Counted from the stretch's first letter, positions 12,270 to 24,453 are shown. The stretch: 64,000 nucleotides of DNA from Vigna angularis (GCF_016808095.1 NC_068975.1:30722501-30786500); one strand, 5' to 3'. Numbers and translations: made by a program. Notes: a model not told the origin generated them from the sequence alone.

Positions 12270-12606
12270 ATTGATTAGATGAATATAACAAAAAACATTA
12301 CACATGTCTAGTAATACACGTTAGATGAGTCTATTCATATACTGATTAGATGAGTATAGAAAAAAGTATTAGACGAATCATTCCATACATTGATTTTTTA
12401 GATGACTTTAAGAATACATATTAAATAAGTATGTTCATACATTGAACAGACGTGTCTTGTAACATACATTAGACGAGTTTGTCTGTAGACTGATTACACC
12501 TATATAACAATATATGTTAGACAAGTTTGTTCATACACAAATTAGATGAATTTATTAATACACATTAGACGACTTTATTCATTATATGATTAAGCGAGTC
12601 TTGTAA
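12270..12606 (-). repeat. TCGTCTAAT minisatellite, array B part 2 (inverted)
   Basis: Continuation of the inverted array after the CACTA insertion: ATTAGATGAGT, TTAGACGAGTTTGTC and similar words. It is interrupted at about 12606 by the element below. Confidence 0.8.
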
Positions 12607-13009
12607 TTAGGGATGACAATGAGTCGGGTCGGGTACGGATAGTGTCTACCCGCTACCCGACCCGAAAAATAAAATCTACCTGTTACCCGCTCGCTACCCG
12701 CATGGATACAACTTTAAAAAATACTTGTGAGTATTTCAAAACTCGCGGATACTCGCGGGTATCCGAAAACCCGCAAATATTTAAAAAATATATATGTTCA
12801 TAAAATATTAAAATAAAATTTAAATAAAATTATAAAATAAATATAAAATATAATATAAATTAAATTACATATAAATTAAAATTTATTTTTAATTAAACTT
12901 AACTTAATAAAATATAAATTAAATTTTTATTTTTATTTTTTACAAATACGGATAGTATAATACCCGCACCCAACCCATTTATAAGCGGGTATTAAAATAC
13001 ACACTACCT
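12607..13009. mobile_element. Small insertion with GGGTCGGGTACGG-type end
   Basis: About 400 bp interrupting the minisatellite. It starts TAGGGATGACAATGAGTCGG, followed by alternating CCCGCTACCCGACCCG words, and ends in AGCGGGTATTAAAATACAC; the middle is AT-only. The TAGGGATGACAATG... ACCCG start is a common plant repeat, which I recall as a hAT-like or unclassified non-autonomous DNA element. I see neither a full inverted terminal copy nor a clear target duplication, so the right end may be truncated. Confidence 0.45.
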
Positions 13010-13190
13010 GCAATATACATTACACAAGTTTATCCATACACTAATTAGACGAGTCTAATCATACACAATAGGGGAATCTATCCATATAAATTAGACGAGT
13101 CTAACAATATATATTCAATAAGTTTGTCAATGCATTGATTGAATGAGTCTAGCAATTCCCATTACATTAATCTATTTATCCACTAATTTA
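13010..13190 (-). repeat. TCGTCTAAT minisatellite, array B part 3 (inverted)
   Basis: The final stretch of the inverted array (ATTAGACGAGTCTAATC, ATTGAATGAGTCTAGC); it fades out near 13190. Confidence 0.75.
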
Positions 13191-15560
13191 TATTTTTAGC
13201 GAGTCAATTCTAGATATCTCTACATATTCTTTGTATTTTTAGAGAGATTATATATGTTTTATCCTTTATATTTTTATAAAGTTTACTATTTAATTTTTAT
13301 AGATATATTGAGTTTCTAAACTTATAAATTATTTTTAAGGCTAATTCTGTTTAAAACTTAATTATAAATTTAAAAATATTTATTATTTTTTTCTCGATCT
13401 TTAATTCTCTTAATAAATACAAACCAAAAGTAGACTGTTTAAATCTAATTTAAAATAATAAAAAACATACAAGTCAAGCTTCTCCGCTGCACATCAAACA
13501 TAATTCACTTGAATCGTGCTTCAGGTGGACAACTTTACTTAAAGATAAATTCGTGTTTTTTTTTTTATATATATTTCAATGCATCACCAAATTTAATTAA
13601 AGAAAAATAGTATACTTTTAACTCGACTTTATTAAAAAAGAATAAAGATAAAATCGTTTTATATAATCACGATTTCTCTAAGATTTTCAAACTCTTGAAA
13701 TAAAAAATAACTTCTTTACTTCGTTTATTTATTTATAATTTTGAAAAAGAATTGTGCTAGATTGGTAAATATTCCTCTTATTTTCACGGTGTGCGAGAAA
13801 CTAAACCCTCATCAATTAAATTATATTATTTTCACTTTTAACTTTTAAAAAACCTCATATTGGGAGGAAAAATTAATAGGAGAATTGGAAAATAAAATAC
13901 AAAGATTAAAATTAAATAATTTTTTTTTGTTTTAATTAAAAATGAATAATTTTAAAATAAGAAAATATAAATTATTTTATTTAAATTGAAAGAAAAATAT
14001 TATTATTTTATTATTATGATTATAAAAGGCTATTACAACTATGGTTATCTTATGGTGATACATAATTGAACGTGAGACTGTTACATTTTTTTTACCAATA
14101 TATCATATATTTCTTATTTATTTATTTCCAAATCTTTTTCATTGAACTTTACTCGTTTAACTTTGTCCTCTTCTCTCCTTCAAACTCCAATATCCCATCC
14201 TCTTTCTGCGGTACATAAGGTTCTCTTCTGAGTGCCAAATGCAAGAATCATGAAATTGCAACAAAAACTACCACTTTCTCATGCACGGTTGGTGATATGG
14301 GTGTCCTAAAACTGTCCAATTGTAAGTTTGGTATGGAATGCTTGCAATAATAAATAGATAGACTTCATTTCTTAACCAAAGCCTATTTTCTCCTTTTTTT
14401 TTTTTTTTTTACTTTATCTAGATATGCTTCAGTTGTAAAACTAAAGCATAACATAAAAAAAGGTCGAGGTCACAACTCATTGTTATACAAGTGTTAGGAT
14501 GGATTACATAGATGTAAATGTGACTTAGCCACTAAATTTTGGTTATACACAAAGATTTGTGGTTTATAAAAAAAATGTTTTGAATGCTTGAACTTGAATG
14601 GTATTGAATTTTGTTTGATGAATGATTGTTAGAAATGTTTTGAATTGAGTATTTATTAATATGTTATGTTGATATAGAGACTAGATGAGTTAGTTGTAGA
14701 GTTTCATTAATTTAGGTTTTAAATCCTTCTTTATGATAGCTTATGAAATTTATATAAACAAAAATAAGCATACTTTGAGTTAATAATGTTGAAATTTGTG
14801 TAAGTAAAAGATAATGTTTGAACAAACTCTAGTTTAGATTGATGATTTGAATTGTTTAAAAATAGTATTACTAAAATGGTTTTGAAAATATATTTGAACA
14901 TTGATTTTATTATATTGCTAAAATTTATTTTTATGATATTTTCACGTAAGTGAAAGAGTAGAAACTGAGACTTTACTTATTTTGGTTAAGCAAAAATAAA
15001 GTTAAAAATAACTTTATTTTTAATTTTATTTTTGTTCATGCAAAATATTTTCTACTGAAACAAAAATAACACTGGAACTCAACTCAATTTCTATTCAATT
15101 TTTACTCAAACAAACATATGTTTGCCAAGTTAAAAGAATTCATCCTTTTCTTTTAGTATCTTTAGTTCATTAAATGATAATGTTTTTACAAATACAAATT
15201 AAATATTAATTTTTATATGTAATTGATTTATGATTTTATTTAAATAATTTATATTATATTGTAATGACTAATGAGACTGATGGAATTTACATAATGGAAT
15301 TTGATTATGTATTGACAGGTTATATCTACACAGCATTCAAGTTTTTAATAATAGAACTTAAAAAAAAAACTATCTCTATGTTATATTTTTAATAATAAAA
15401 CTTTGAAACAGTTAAAACATTAATACAAACATGTCATCCGAATAAAGATTCGACACTAGTTAGTTTAATTGTCATACGACATATAAAATAAGCTTGACCT
15501 AATTTCATACTCCAGTTCACTTCATGTTTAAGCCAGAAAGCAAATTGTAACGACAACTTT
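13191..15560. other. Intergenic, no gene recognised
   Basis: AT-rich with poly-T/poly-A runs. A less AT-rich patch at 14160-14350 shows no ORF and no known motif. Nothing else supportable. Confidence 0.6.
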
Positions 15561-15897
15561 TAGTTCAAAAGATGGAAACTGATTTTAATATCATTACTAG
15601 AACAATCAACGCCTTTTCTACTTTTCCACCCCATACTCAAAGATAATACAAAACCCAAAAGAAAGACAAGCAAACAACTTAATCAGTTCTCAACCAAAGG
15701 ACTGTTATCATGTTTCAGAAGCAGGACGATAAACAAAGCGAGGAGGAAGATAAAAACCTCGTTTACCAAACGTTCATTTATTGCTATAGTATTATTATAG
15801 TGTCCACAACATGATGCAGACACGAATAGTAATACATCCTTAACTTAAAACACCGAAAAACAAAGAACGGTAGGAAGTAACAGAACATCTTGTGTTC

Positions 15898-16233
15898 TTA
15901 TTTGCAAGTGTAGGTGGTCTTTTTGCGTCCACAGGTGTTTAATAGTAGGTTGATGGGAATGTCTAGGTTAATGCTGACTATTCCCCCGAGGTTGAGCTTG
16001 AGAACAGCGCAGAGGCACACGGCGGCTTCAAGGTCAATAAGGCCACCGATGAGGGGACAGCAATTACGGTCAGGTTTAAAAGGGGGCAGCAAAATGTTGG
16101 CGCAAACTTGCAATTCCGGGCACTTAATCTGTTCGTTATGATGGGCAATTTGGGTGTTGCAGCTGACCATGGAAAAGAAAAGGAGGTTGAGAGAGAGCAT
16201 AAGGGCAATGGATGAAACACTCTTGGAACCCAT
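15898..16233 (-). CDS. Hydrophobic seed protein-like 8CM protein, copy 2
   Basis: A 111-aa secreted 8CM protein. The signal peptide is MGSKSVSSIALMLSLNLLFF ending MVSCN. The linker (TQIAHHNEQIK) has no proline. All eight cysteines are present: C-x5-C-x13-CC-x13-CxC-x25-C-x8-C. The reading frame is open upstream to an ATG at 16356, but that ATG lies upstream of the TATA box (16318-16324). The ATG at 16233 is the one shared with the paralogues and gives a proper signal peptide, so it is taken as the start. AATAAA on the minus strand at 15777-15782. The first 20 residues are nearly identical to copy 4, while the mature domain is closest to copies 1 and 3, which suggests exchange between copies. 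The role on the seed or pod surface is inferred from the family. Confidence 0.88.
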   Translation of the reverse strand: MGSKSVSSIALMLSLNLLFFSMVSCNTQIAHHNEQIKCPELQVCANILLPPFKPDRNCCPLIGGLIDLEAAVCLCAVLKLNLGGIVSINLDIPINLLLNTCGRKKTTYTCK

Positions 16234-16317
16234 TTTCCAAACAACTAAAGTGATTAGTTTCTCTTGAAGGTTGAACAAAATGCTCTTGCTTGTCAAAGGT
16301 TGTTGAAATTTGCCACA

Positions 16318-16324
16318 ATTTATA
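16318..16324 (-). promoter_or_regulatory. TATA box of HPS copy 2
   Basis: TATAAAT on the minus strand, 85 bp before the ATG. The block 16314-16390 (GATGTGTGG..CCGGATAT..TGGCCAAA) is repeated in the gene-less copy at 22786-22860. Confidence 0.75.
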
Positions 16325-16390
16325 GAGAAGATGTGTGGTTTTTTTCTTCTTTTCATATGCTTAGTTTCCGGATATTAATGGCCAAACTTT

Positions 16391-17068
16391 ATGCCTTGGA
16401 CTGTTAATAGGTTTGATTGGTAACTGATGAAGTTTACACTACTTCACGCAAACCTACATAAATTATTCTCTTTTTCTATCCTCTCCAAAATAATACTATT
16501 TTTAGTTTTTTAAATTTCTCAAAATAATATTTTTTTCGTACTTTTTTAATAATGGGTAATATTTTTTTGTACTGAGTTTTGTTAAAAAAACACTTTTGAA
16601 TAAAAATTATTAAAATTTGTATGGGTTTATGTAATTTGCTTATTTAACTTTTTACTTTTTTAAGCAGTAAATGTTGCTTCTTCAATAACTGAGTTCTTAA
16701 GTTTGAGCACGACATCTTTACACGTAATTAAAAACGTATATATTACCTCTTTCCCAAAATCCTACTATTTTCGTATTTTTAGTGTTGCTCATTGTTCTGG
16801 GCTAAACTAGTATATGGAATATTTTTTTCTATAATAATATTCTTTTAAAGTTTCCTATTTTCCTTTTTTTATAATAATATATGCATATATGTTATATAAG
16901 ATTATATAAAAACATAGAGTTAAATTTTAAGTGAAAATTAAAAATAGTGTACTTTAAAATTTTAATTCAATTTATTCTTTCAACTTTAAAAATAGGTAGA
17001 TTTAACAATTCTAATCTAATTTTGTTAAATTTATTTGATATTATATCAAATAAACTTAACAAAAGGTG
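16391..17068. other. Intergenic 5' flank of HPS copy 2
   Basis: AT-rich; no gene. Parts (for example ATAATAATATATGCATAT at about 16870) recur at about 23785 in the orphan duplicate block. Confidence 0.55.
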
Positions 17069-17375
17069 TGTTGGAAGTTCCCCATCAACTAAAGATAAAA
17101 CCAATAATATATAAGTGGGTGCAAACCTTATCTTACAAGCCGGTTTTGTGGGGTTGAGTTAGGTTTAAAGTCCACTTTTTAAAATGGTATCAAAACTATA
17201 GTTAGAGTCTATCTTAGCGATATTTGTTATTTGTTGGGTATGTTGTTCAACTCACTATCTGGCCGTTATCGGACCACTCATTGATGTTTAGTCTCATGCT
17301 CGAGATAATGTTTATGGTACGTTGAAAGTTTTACATTGACTAGAGAGATAAGACTTAAAATTCACTTCTTAACAA
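17069..17375 (+). mobile_element. TRIM-like retroelement relic
   Basis: The left LTR-like part starts TGTTGGAAGTTCCCCATCAA and contains TAAGTGGGTGCAAACC, AAGCCGGTTTTGTGGGG and TTGAGTTAGG. It ends at 17184, followed by TGGTATCA, the usual initiator-tRNA-Met primer-binding sequence. About 140 bp later a second partial LTR begins (TTGAAAGTTTTACATTGACT). No coding region. This is a common short legume LTR element; further copies are at about 27985, 61855 (reverse) and 63405. Confidence 0.6.
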
Positions 17376-17880
17376 TAATTAAGAATATACCGAATTTTGA
17401 AAATTACACTTCAATATAAAAATATGATCTTTTATTGTTAATATAGAACGATATTATAATTAATAACTTTTATTACTTTATTATTGAATAACAGAGAGAA
17501 TGATAGTCATAAAAACAATCTATTCATCATTTTAGGTGATGATGTAAAAGCATCTAAGACTATTTCATTATCCAAGAGTCTTTTTATATTAAGTATAATA
17601 TACTTTTATATTAGCCACAAAGTATTACAATTCTTAACACATAAATACAAATGGAGATAATGAAGAAATATAATAATCATATTATCGAATTAACGAAAAA
17701 ATCAAACAAGTGACTCAGTTAAAAGATATAAATATTTTGAATATTCAATAAAATAAAAATAAAAAACTTAATAAAAAATACAATAAACAATTTAAACATA
17801 ATTAAACCTATAAATATTTCAAAAAATATGACTGCTAAAAATCAAATAGAAAGAATAGTATTTTTAGTTTTCTATTTTTT

Positions 17881-17944
<64 letters not shown>

Positions 17945-19212
17945 TTTGTTAACTTTATGTAGTATACCAAATTTTAATATACCCTATTTATAAAAGAAGA
18001 TATACTTTAAAGGTTATCTAAATTAGCAAACTTGTCTGTATATATAGTCTCGCTTTATATCGAAAAGATACACAAAAGGTAATTAAGAAGTCAAGGATAG
18101 TTTTGATTCAATACAAGTTAATTAAATATTTTTAATCACTGTGCCAGAGCATCAAAAAGATATTTCGGAACTAGAGTTTTGTATTAAATGTAATATTTAT
18201 TATTAGAAATCATAGTATTTTATTCAGATACACAATAAAGGGATCAATTTCTTATTGTATCATTTATAAACTTAAATACCACAATATAATTAAATATTAG
18301 TATTTTTAGTATTTCTAAGCACAAATAATATGAATAATTCTATCATCTTCTTCATTACACTTAGTTTGTTCTATACTTTTACTATTTTCTTTTATGATTT
18401 ACTCTAATAAAGTTTATAAGATTTATATTTTTATTAAAATTTCATTTGATTGCAGGTAAAAATATATAATTTTGAAATACAAAAAAAATAAAATTATATT
18501 TTTATGATATATGGTCTTATGGACATATTTCATTTTTAACATAAGAAGTTAGCAATTACAATTTAGTAACAGCTTTTATTTTTCATTATTTGTGTGAAAG
18601 TATGTTTTGAATTGTGTTTGGAAGTTTCACATTATTAAAAGTAATGTCAAATTTATAATATATAGGTGACAGTAAATTTCTTTTATTAGTTAATTTTTAT
18701 ATAATTAAATTAATTTTAAAATCTACTTATTCACATATTATTAGAATTATAGTTTATCATAATAAAATTTATTTGATACTATTTCATTTTTTATTAAACC
18801 GCTATATGTCTTACTGTAATATATTAAAAATCTCATCGACTAAAAATTAGTTTTATTTAACAAATCGTACATTAAATTTTTGTATAAACAATATTAATAG
18901 TATGACCATGGAAGTAATGATATAGATATGGTTGAAGTTAAGTACTTGAAATTTGACAAAAGAAATGTTGCTCAGAAAATGGAAATTTGTTTGAGTTTAT
19001 TTGAATGTTTGAGAGTTTGGGTTAGTCTCTATTTTATGTTTGTTTAAGTAGCACATTTACAGATTAAATGACAAATGTTTTTCAAAAGATAGATCGTTTC
19101 CTCACGTGACATATTTTTATTCTAAAAAAATAAATCCATCAGACATAAAATGATATGTTAAAAATTATATAAAATGTATGTATGAGTTAGACATATACAA
19201 TATTGGCGTTCA
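17376..19212. other. Intergenic, continuing 5' homology block
   Basis: No gene. (TA)n at 17885-17941. The segment at about 18045-18160 (AATTAAGAAGTCAAGGATAG and following) recurs at 23990-24090. Confidence 0.55.
17885..17941. repeat. (TA)n microsatellite
   Basis: About 28 uninterrupted TA units. Confidence 0.95.
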
Positions 19213-19390
19213 ACAGTAGTCAAGGGACGCTCAGTATGCAAGAATAGTGTACTCAGGGCCACCTAGACTTAAGATCTCCCTTTTAATGTTTTTCCTACTT
19301 CTCTGTAAAGAGAAGCAATGGTTAAGGGGCGCTCAGTATGAGCTCTCTGTAAAGAGCTCACTCAGCACCATCTAGACTTTAAAATCTCTT
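19213..19390 (+). repeat. Two-copy direct repeat, each with a small hairpin
   Basis: Copy 1 and copy 2 share (G)GGACGCTCAGTATG-like starts and CTCAGxxCCACCTAGACTT-like ends, offset by about 110 bp. In the middle each has a short perfect stem with a CTGTAA-type loop: CTTCTCT/AGAGAAG in copy 1 and GAGCTCT/AGAGCTC in copy 2. The stem sequences differ while pairing is kept. No ORF; identity unknown. Confidence 0.55.
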
Positions 19391-20865
19391 TTGATATATT
19401 TTTTTTACTTTTTTAGGTTGCTAAGCTATTTGATTTGATAGAAGGTTTTTGTATAACAAAATTAGATGAAAAAAAAAATTAATAAGTGTAGCCCAAAATA
19501 TAAATATTTATAAAAACACAATAAAAATTTGAAGATTAAGCAAAATACAAGTTAGAAAAGAATTAATCTTTGTTAATAAACTAATGTTTAAAAACATTAA
19601 ATTATTACTTGTCCTACTCTTTTATTAATGTATTTATTTATTTTCTTTGCTTTGTGTTGGCTAAACCAACATTTATAACAGTTAAAAATTATTTTATATC
19701 CGTAGTGAGCTTGGCCTTGGACTGTCACTTTTGTTAATAAAAAGTATTTTTTTAGTGATGATTTGATCCACACAAGGTTAATGTTTTTATTTTTATTTAC
19801 TGATTAGTTTGCATTCGTTTTTAATGAATTTAATTCACTATATGTTTTTTTTTATTGACTCTGATAACATCATGTCGTATATACATCTAAATGTAAAATT
19901 AAATATTAATCGATAGTTGATATAATAATATGTGAAATATTAGGTCCAACTAAAACCAAATTTCAATCAAACCCATTCTTACAAATTTGTTATTTTATAT
20001 AAAACAAATATTTTTATATAGAATAGGTTAATTAAAAATGTTATAAAAGATTATTGGTGAAGAAAGTTAATAGTTTTTTTTTAGAAACGTTGAGAGCTCG
20101 AACTAGAAGGTTCTGAGTGGAGAAAGGAGAATTAATAAATAACTAGAAATATTTAAATATGATAACAAATGAGTCAAATTGATCATATAAAACAAATTTA
20201 AATAATTAATTTATAAATCTTTATTTTCATATAATATAATTGCAAAAGAAAATTAGTCCTCAAAACTGAACATTAGTACCGTTAGAAAAATTAATTGTAT
20301 AAAACCTAGACTTGGACGGAGGTGGCCCTAAAATTATAGAAACGTTAATAGTCTCTAGATAACGAAGGATTAGGTTGAGTTTTTTTTTTTAATATAGATA
20401 CGGAAGAAAAAATAAATAAATAAAATTAAAATATTGTTACAAATATAAAAATGAAAAGGGCTAAATATTTTTGTAGTTAATTTGAAATTAATTATTGTTT
20501 AAAATTTTTTATATTTAAAACTTTAAAAATGAATTAATATAATTATTTTAACTTAAAGATGATAATTTTTTTAAAAAAATATTCCAGATTAGCATTTGAA
20601 GTATCTCTCAAGGTGTAAATAATTTAAATATTAAATTAAAAAATTGGACACATTAAAAAAATCTAATGTAATTGATTTTATAAAAATTATATTTATTTAT
20701 TTTTAAAATTTAAGAATTAAAGTGTTCAGAAATTTGAAACATAAATAAATTTAAATTTTAGATCAAAATTTAGATATTAAAAGTATATTTAACCAAAATA
20801 AAAAAAAAAGGATTATATTTATATTTATATACATGAACTTGAACGATTAAGGATATGTTTCTTTA
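19391..20865. other. Intergenic, no gene recognised
   Basis: AT-rich DNA. Two short less AT-rich stretches (20080-20130 and 20300-20370) share AGAAACGTT(G/A)A but give no identifiable element. Confidence 0.55.
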
Positions 20866-21211
20866 TTTTTGTACAACAGTTCAAATCCTGATGAAGTTGA
20901 GTTTAATTGAAATTTGAAGGTTTGCATCTGGAAAGATAAGCATGTCTCGAATGATTTGTATACTAAGTATATTGAAGGTTTCAATACGAGACGATAATCA
21001 AAGATAGCGAAGAGCAAGATAAATTAGATCCCCTTCGAGAAGAAGAAGAACAACACAATTGTATTTGCTCAATTTGTCTATTTATTAGCATTATACAACA
21101 AGAAACATAGAGCAATACGTCATTAACCTTAAATTCAGACAAAAGATAGAGCAAGAAAGATAGAAACCCAACAGCATATGATGAAGAAGAGACATGCATG
21201 TATGTATGTTC

Positions 21212-21544
21212 TCATTCGCAATGGTGGGTGGTCTGTTTGCGGCCACAGGTTTCTAATAGAAGGTTGATGAGAATGTCTAGGTTAACCTTGATAATTCCGA
21301 GGTTGAGCTTGAGAATGTCGCAGAGGCACACGGCGGCGTCAAGGTCAACAAGACCAGCGATAAGAGGGCAGCAATTGGGGTCAGGTTGAAAAGGGGGCAG
21401 CAGAACGCCGGCGCAAATCTTTAATTCCGGGCAGTTAGCTGGTGGTGGAGTGGCAGCGGTTAGGGTGTTGCAGCTGACCATGGAAAAGAAAAAGAGGTTG
21501 AGAGAGAGGAGAAGGGCAATGGATGGGGAACTCGTGGAAGCCAT
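21212..21544 (-). CDS. Hydrophobic seed protein-like 8CM protein, copy 3
   Basis: A 110-aa secreted 8CM protein. The signal peptide is MASTSSPSIALLLSLNLFFF ending MVSCN, followed by a short linker TLTAATPPPAN, the most proline-rich of the four. Cysteines: C-x5-C-x13-CC-x13-CxC-x24-C-x8-C, complete. The frame is open further upstream but contains no earlier ATG (the codon at 21566-21568 is TTG), so the start is 21544. TATA box 84 bp upstream; AATAAA on the minus strand at 21081-21086. The mature domain is closest to copy 1, although the flanks match copy 4, so gene and flank relationships differ. Probably secreted to the cell surface, as inferred from the family. Confidence 0.88.
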   Translation of the reverse strand: MASTSSPSIALLLSLNLFFFSMVSCNTLTAATPPPANCPELKICAGVLLPPFQPDPNCCPLIAGLVDLDAAVCLCDILKLNLGIIKVNLDILINLLLETCGRKQTTHHCE

Positions 21545-21627
21545 TTTCAAAACGCAATTTCTCTTCAAAGCTTATTGCTTAACAATTGCTCTTGTTTGTG
21601 TTGGCTAGAGCTCAACTCTAAGAGGAA

Positions 21628-21634
21628 ATTTATA
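21628..21634 (-). promoter_or_regulatory. TATA box of HPS copy 3
   Basis: TATAAAT on the minus strand inside the block CTATAAATTTCCTCT, which is also found at copy 4 (27004-27010). Confidence 0.75.
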
Positions 21635-21720
21635 GCTGGTGTCCACAAGACAACAAATTACTACTATTCCATTCTCATGCAGTAAAATAAAATATTATTT
21701 TTAAAATGTCATCCTCCTGT

Positions 21721-22520
21721 AAAATAAAAAATATAAATATATACTGTGATGGTATATAAACAAATTAAAGTTACAATATTATAAATAAATGTAATTAAAT
21801 AAAATTTGTTTATACTTACAAAGAGTCTGATTTTTTTTCTCACTACAGAGAGCATGCAGGAACTATGATTTATTTTTTCCGTTGGTGGCATCATTTATTA
21901 AAATCAGATCCAAAAATAAGACATTATTATATTATTATAAAGTTATTAATGTTATTGATTATATGGTAGTTGGTTAAAGTAAAATGGATGTGTTGCAGTG
22001 GTAAGTATATTTATTTCTCCTTCCATTTCACACCGATTAATGATAAATATATTACTTTTTTAAGTCTTTTTGTAAATGACATTTTAAGTAAAAAATAATT
22101 TAAGGAAAAATTAGAATATTTTTTTAATGGACATCTCGAACGGAGACTTCTTTGTAAAGTTTTTAAAACTATTTATGTTTTCTGATTCTCTCAATAGTGT
22201 GATCCTCTAAACTTATCCCTTTTAAGAATGTATTGCATAAATGATAAAGAATTTCAAAAAAACTTCATATCTTCATATCTTTTATATTTAACTAAATATA
22301 TATTAAATAAATTTTACTTAGCATTTGATTCGTTTTACTTGAAAATGAGTGTTTTCATGCAGAAACGATGCTGATCAATAAGTAATTTTAACATTTTATG
22401 GCTAAAGCCGTTGTTAATTGGGAGTAATAAACTGTAGAAGAGAATTAGTCCTAAATGTAGCAGTTGTAAAAAAAAATCTTAAATGCATGTAAGGAAAAAG
22501 TCTTAAATGTAATTATTACC

Positions 22521-22591
<71 letters not shown>

Positions 22592-22785
22592 TCCCCGTTT
22601 TTTTTAATGTGTCTTCATTCTAGAAATAATACACGTTACTTTTTATTTGCATCTTTAAAATTTTAATAATATATTTTTCGTTGTTTTCTATTAATAGTTT
22701 GTGTTTTGTTTATATAGAAGTAATAATTTACACATATTTATCGTATAAGAGAGAGAAAAAAAATTGAGAAAGTAAAAAAATCATG
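21721..22785. other. Intergenic 5' flank of HPS copy 3
   Basis: AT-rich; no gene. It ends in (TA)n at 22525-22588 and about 190 bp of unrelated sequence before the orphan promoter block. Confidence 0.6.
22525..22588. repeat. (AT)n microsatellite
   Basis: 32 uninterrupted AT units, close to the edge of the gene-less duplicate block. Confidence 0.95.
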
Positions 22786-24095
22786 ACAATTTATAGAAAG
22801 ATGTGTGGTTTTTGTTTCCATATGATGAGTTCCGGATATGAATGATGGCCAAAGTTTAGGTTTAAAATAATATGGTTTTTAAAATAATATTTCATACCAT
22901 TAATGAATCTTTCGATATATAAACTATTAAAATTACTCTTAACCCTTTTATATCATAGATGAGTCTTTGATGAAAGAATCACAAAGAGACTAAACTAAAT
23001 AAACTGAATCCAATCACATAGAGACTAAACTAAATCAAACTTGAATTTAATCAGATATAAAACTTGACATCACTGTTAATCCAAAACTATAAAACTATAA
23101 GTGTATAATCTTCTACCTTAAATGTTGTTCAACTCTTTTATTTTTATTTAATACGATACTTTGGTTTAAGTTTTCATTCTCAACCAAAATTAATTAAGTT
23201 TTTTTTTTATTTTTTTTAAGAAGTGATTTTTGTTTTTTAAATATAAAGATTTCTTAAAATTTACTTAAGTTTAAGTAACGAGTAGGACACTTTACATGTA
23301 ATTAAAAAGGTATATATTATTTATATTTCAAAATCATATTATTTTTGTTTTCTTATTTTTTATTTTAAGGAATTTGAGTGAAAGTGAAGATATTTAGAGA
23401 TAAAGTTTATGAAAAATTCAATGAATGTGATTGATAAAAAAATGTTTTAATAAATTAAAATGTAAGATTATAGTTTTATTATTATTAATTTTATTATTAT
23501 TATTATTGTTTTATTATTATTATTATAATTTCACAACCCAAGTTTCCTTCAAATATCACCTCAATTGTCAAGATGCAAATGGCGCTACCCTCTTTGCAAA
23601 TCATCTAAAAGTCTTCACAATTAGAGCTAAACATGTAAAATCATATTTCATTCCCTTAAATATGGGGATACAATCCTCCCTTTTTCTTCAAATCATTCCT
23701 CCACATCCACTTGTTACTCCAGATTATGCGGAATAATTTTCTATAAAATGCTTCTGAGATTTCCGATTTTGGTTTTTCTATAATAATATATGCATATGTA
23801 AAGTAAGATTATAAAAGAAATAAGAATATAAATAATAAAAGAGTAAGTTAAAATGCATTGAATTTTCAAAATTACATATTAATAAAAGTAAAGATATTTC
23901 AAAAACATGGCCAATTAACATGAAATAGAAAGAATAGTCTCTTTTATTTTCTTTATTAGAAAGAACAGTATTTTCAATTATATATAGTCTCACTCATATT
24001 GAAGATATTCCAAAATAATTAAGAAGTCAAGGATAGTTTTGATAAAATAAAAACAAATATTTTTAATCAATGTGCCAAAGTATTTAGATTTTTAA
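22786..24095 (-). pseudogene. Gene-less duplicate of the HPS promoter and upstream region
   Basis: 22786-22860 closely matches the promoter of copy 2 (16314-16390): the ACAATTTATAG TATA block (22789-22795), GATGTGTGGTTTTT, CCATATG, GTTCCGGATAT and GGCCAAA follow in the same order and orientation. More distal blocks also match: ATAATATATGCATATG near 23785 with 16870, and AATTAAGAAGTCAAGGATAG near 24010 with 18080. Downstream of this TATA (below 22780 on the minus strand), where the ATG and coding exon should be, there is only unrelated AT-rich DNA and a (TA)n tract. It is therefore a duplicated unit whose gene body has been lost. The open frame at 23431-23736 is low-complexity and is not called. 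Confidence 0.65.
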
Positions 24096-24453
24096 GTAGA
24101 CTTGAGTAAAAGTTAAATGTAATATTTATAAATTAGTCTCTAATAGTAAATAAAAGACTAATTTAAAATAATAACTAAAACTTTGGTAGTTAATATTAGA
24201 GATAAATTTATATTTTAATTTATACAATAATTATAATTTTTTATTAATATCAGAAACTATTTAGATACCAATTATCTTTAAAATGATATATAAGTAACTT
24301 AATCAATATAATTATTAATTATTTTTTGTTTCTAAATGTAATTGCTATTTAATAATTTTATTTAGTGATCAAATCTTGACAAACATTGAATTGTGTTTAC
24401 TCTTTGTCATTTGGAAATCCTCATGTCTAATTTTAATTTGTCATATTAGAGAA

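Larger units (their letters stand above)
20866..21720 (-). repeat. Segmental duplication unit around HPS copy 3
   Basis: About 850 bp including the 3' flank, gene and promoter. It aligns with 26220-27080: shared 3'-flank blocks such as AGTTTAATTGAAATTTGA, CAAGATAAATTAGATCCCC and TTTATTAGCATTAT, and shared promoter blocks AGAGGAAATTTATAGCTG and CAAGACAACAAATTAC. The outer limits are approximate. Confidence 0.7.

Noticed and set aside
16234..16356. N-terminal extension of HPS copy 2 to an ATG at 16356
   Set aside because: That ATG is upstream of the TATA box, and the extension would bury the signal peptide.
21545..21568. N-terminal extension of HPS copy 3
   Set aside because: The first codon of the extension is TTG, not ATG; the ATG at 21544 is the one shared with the paralogues.
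23431..23736. 101-codon plus-strand frame
   Set aside because: It begins with a low-complexity (TTA)n run coding for Leu; the rest has no family signature, and the region is a duplicated promoter block.
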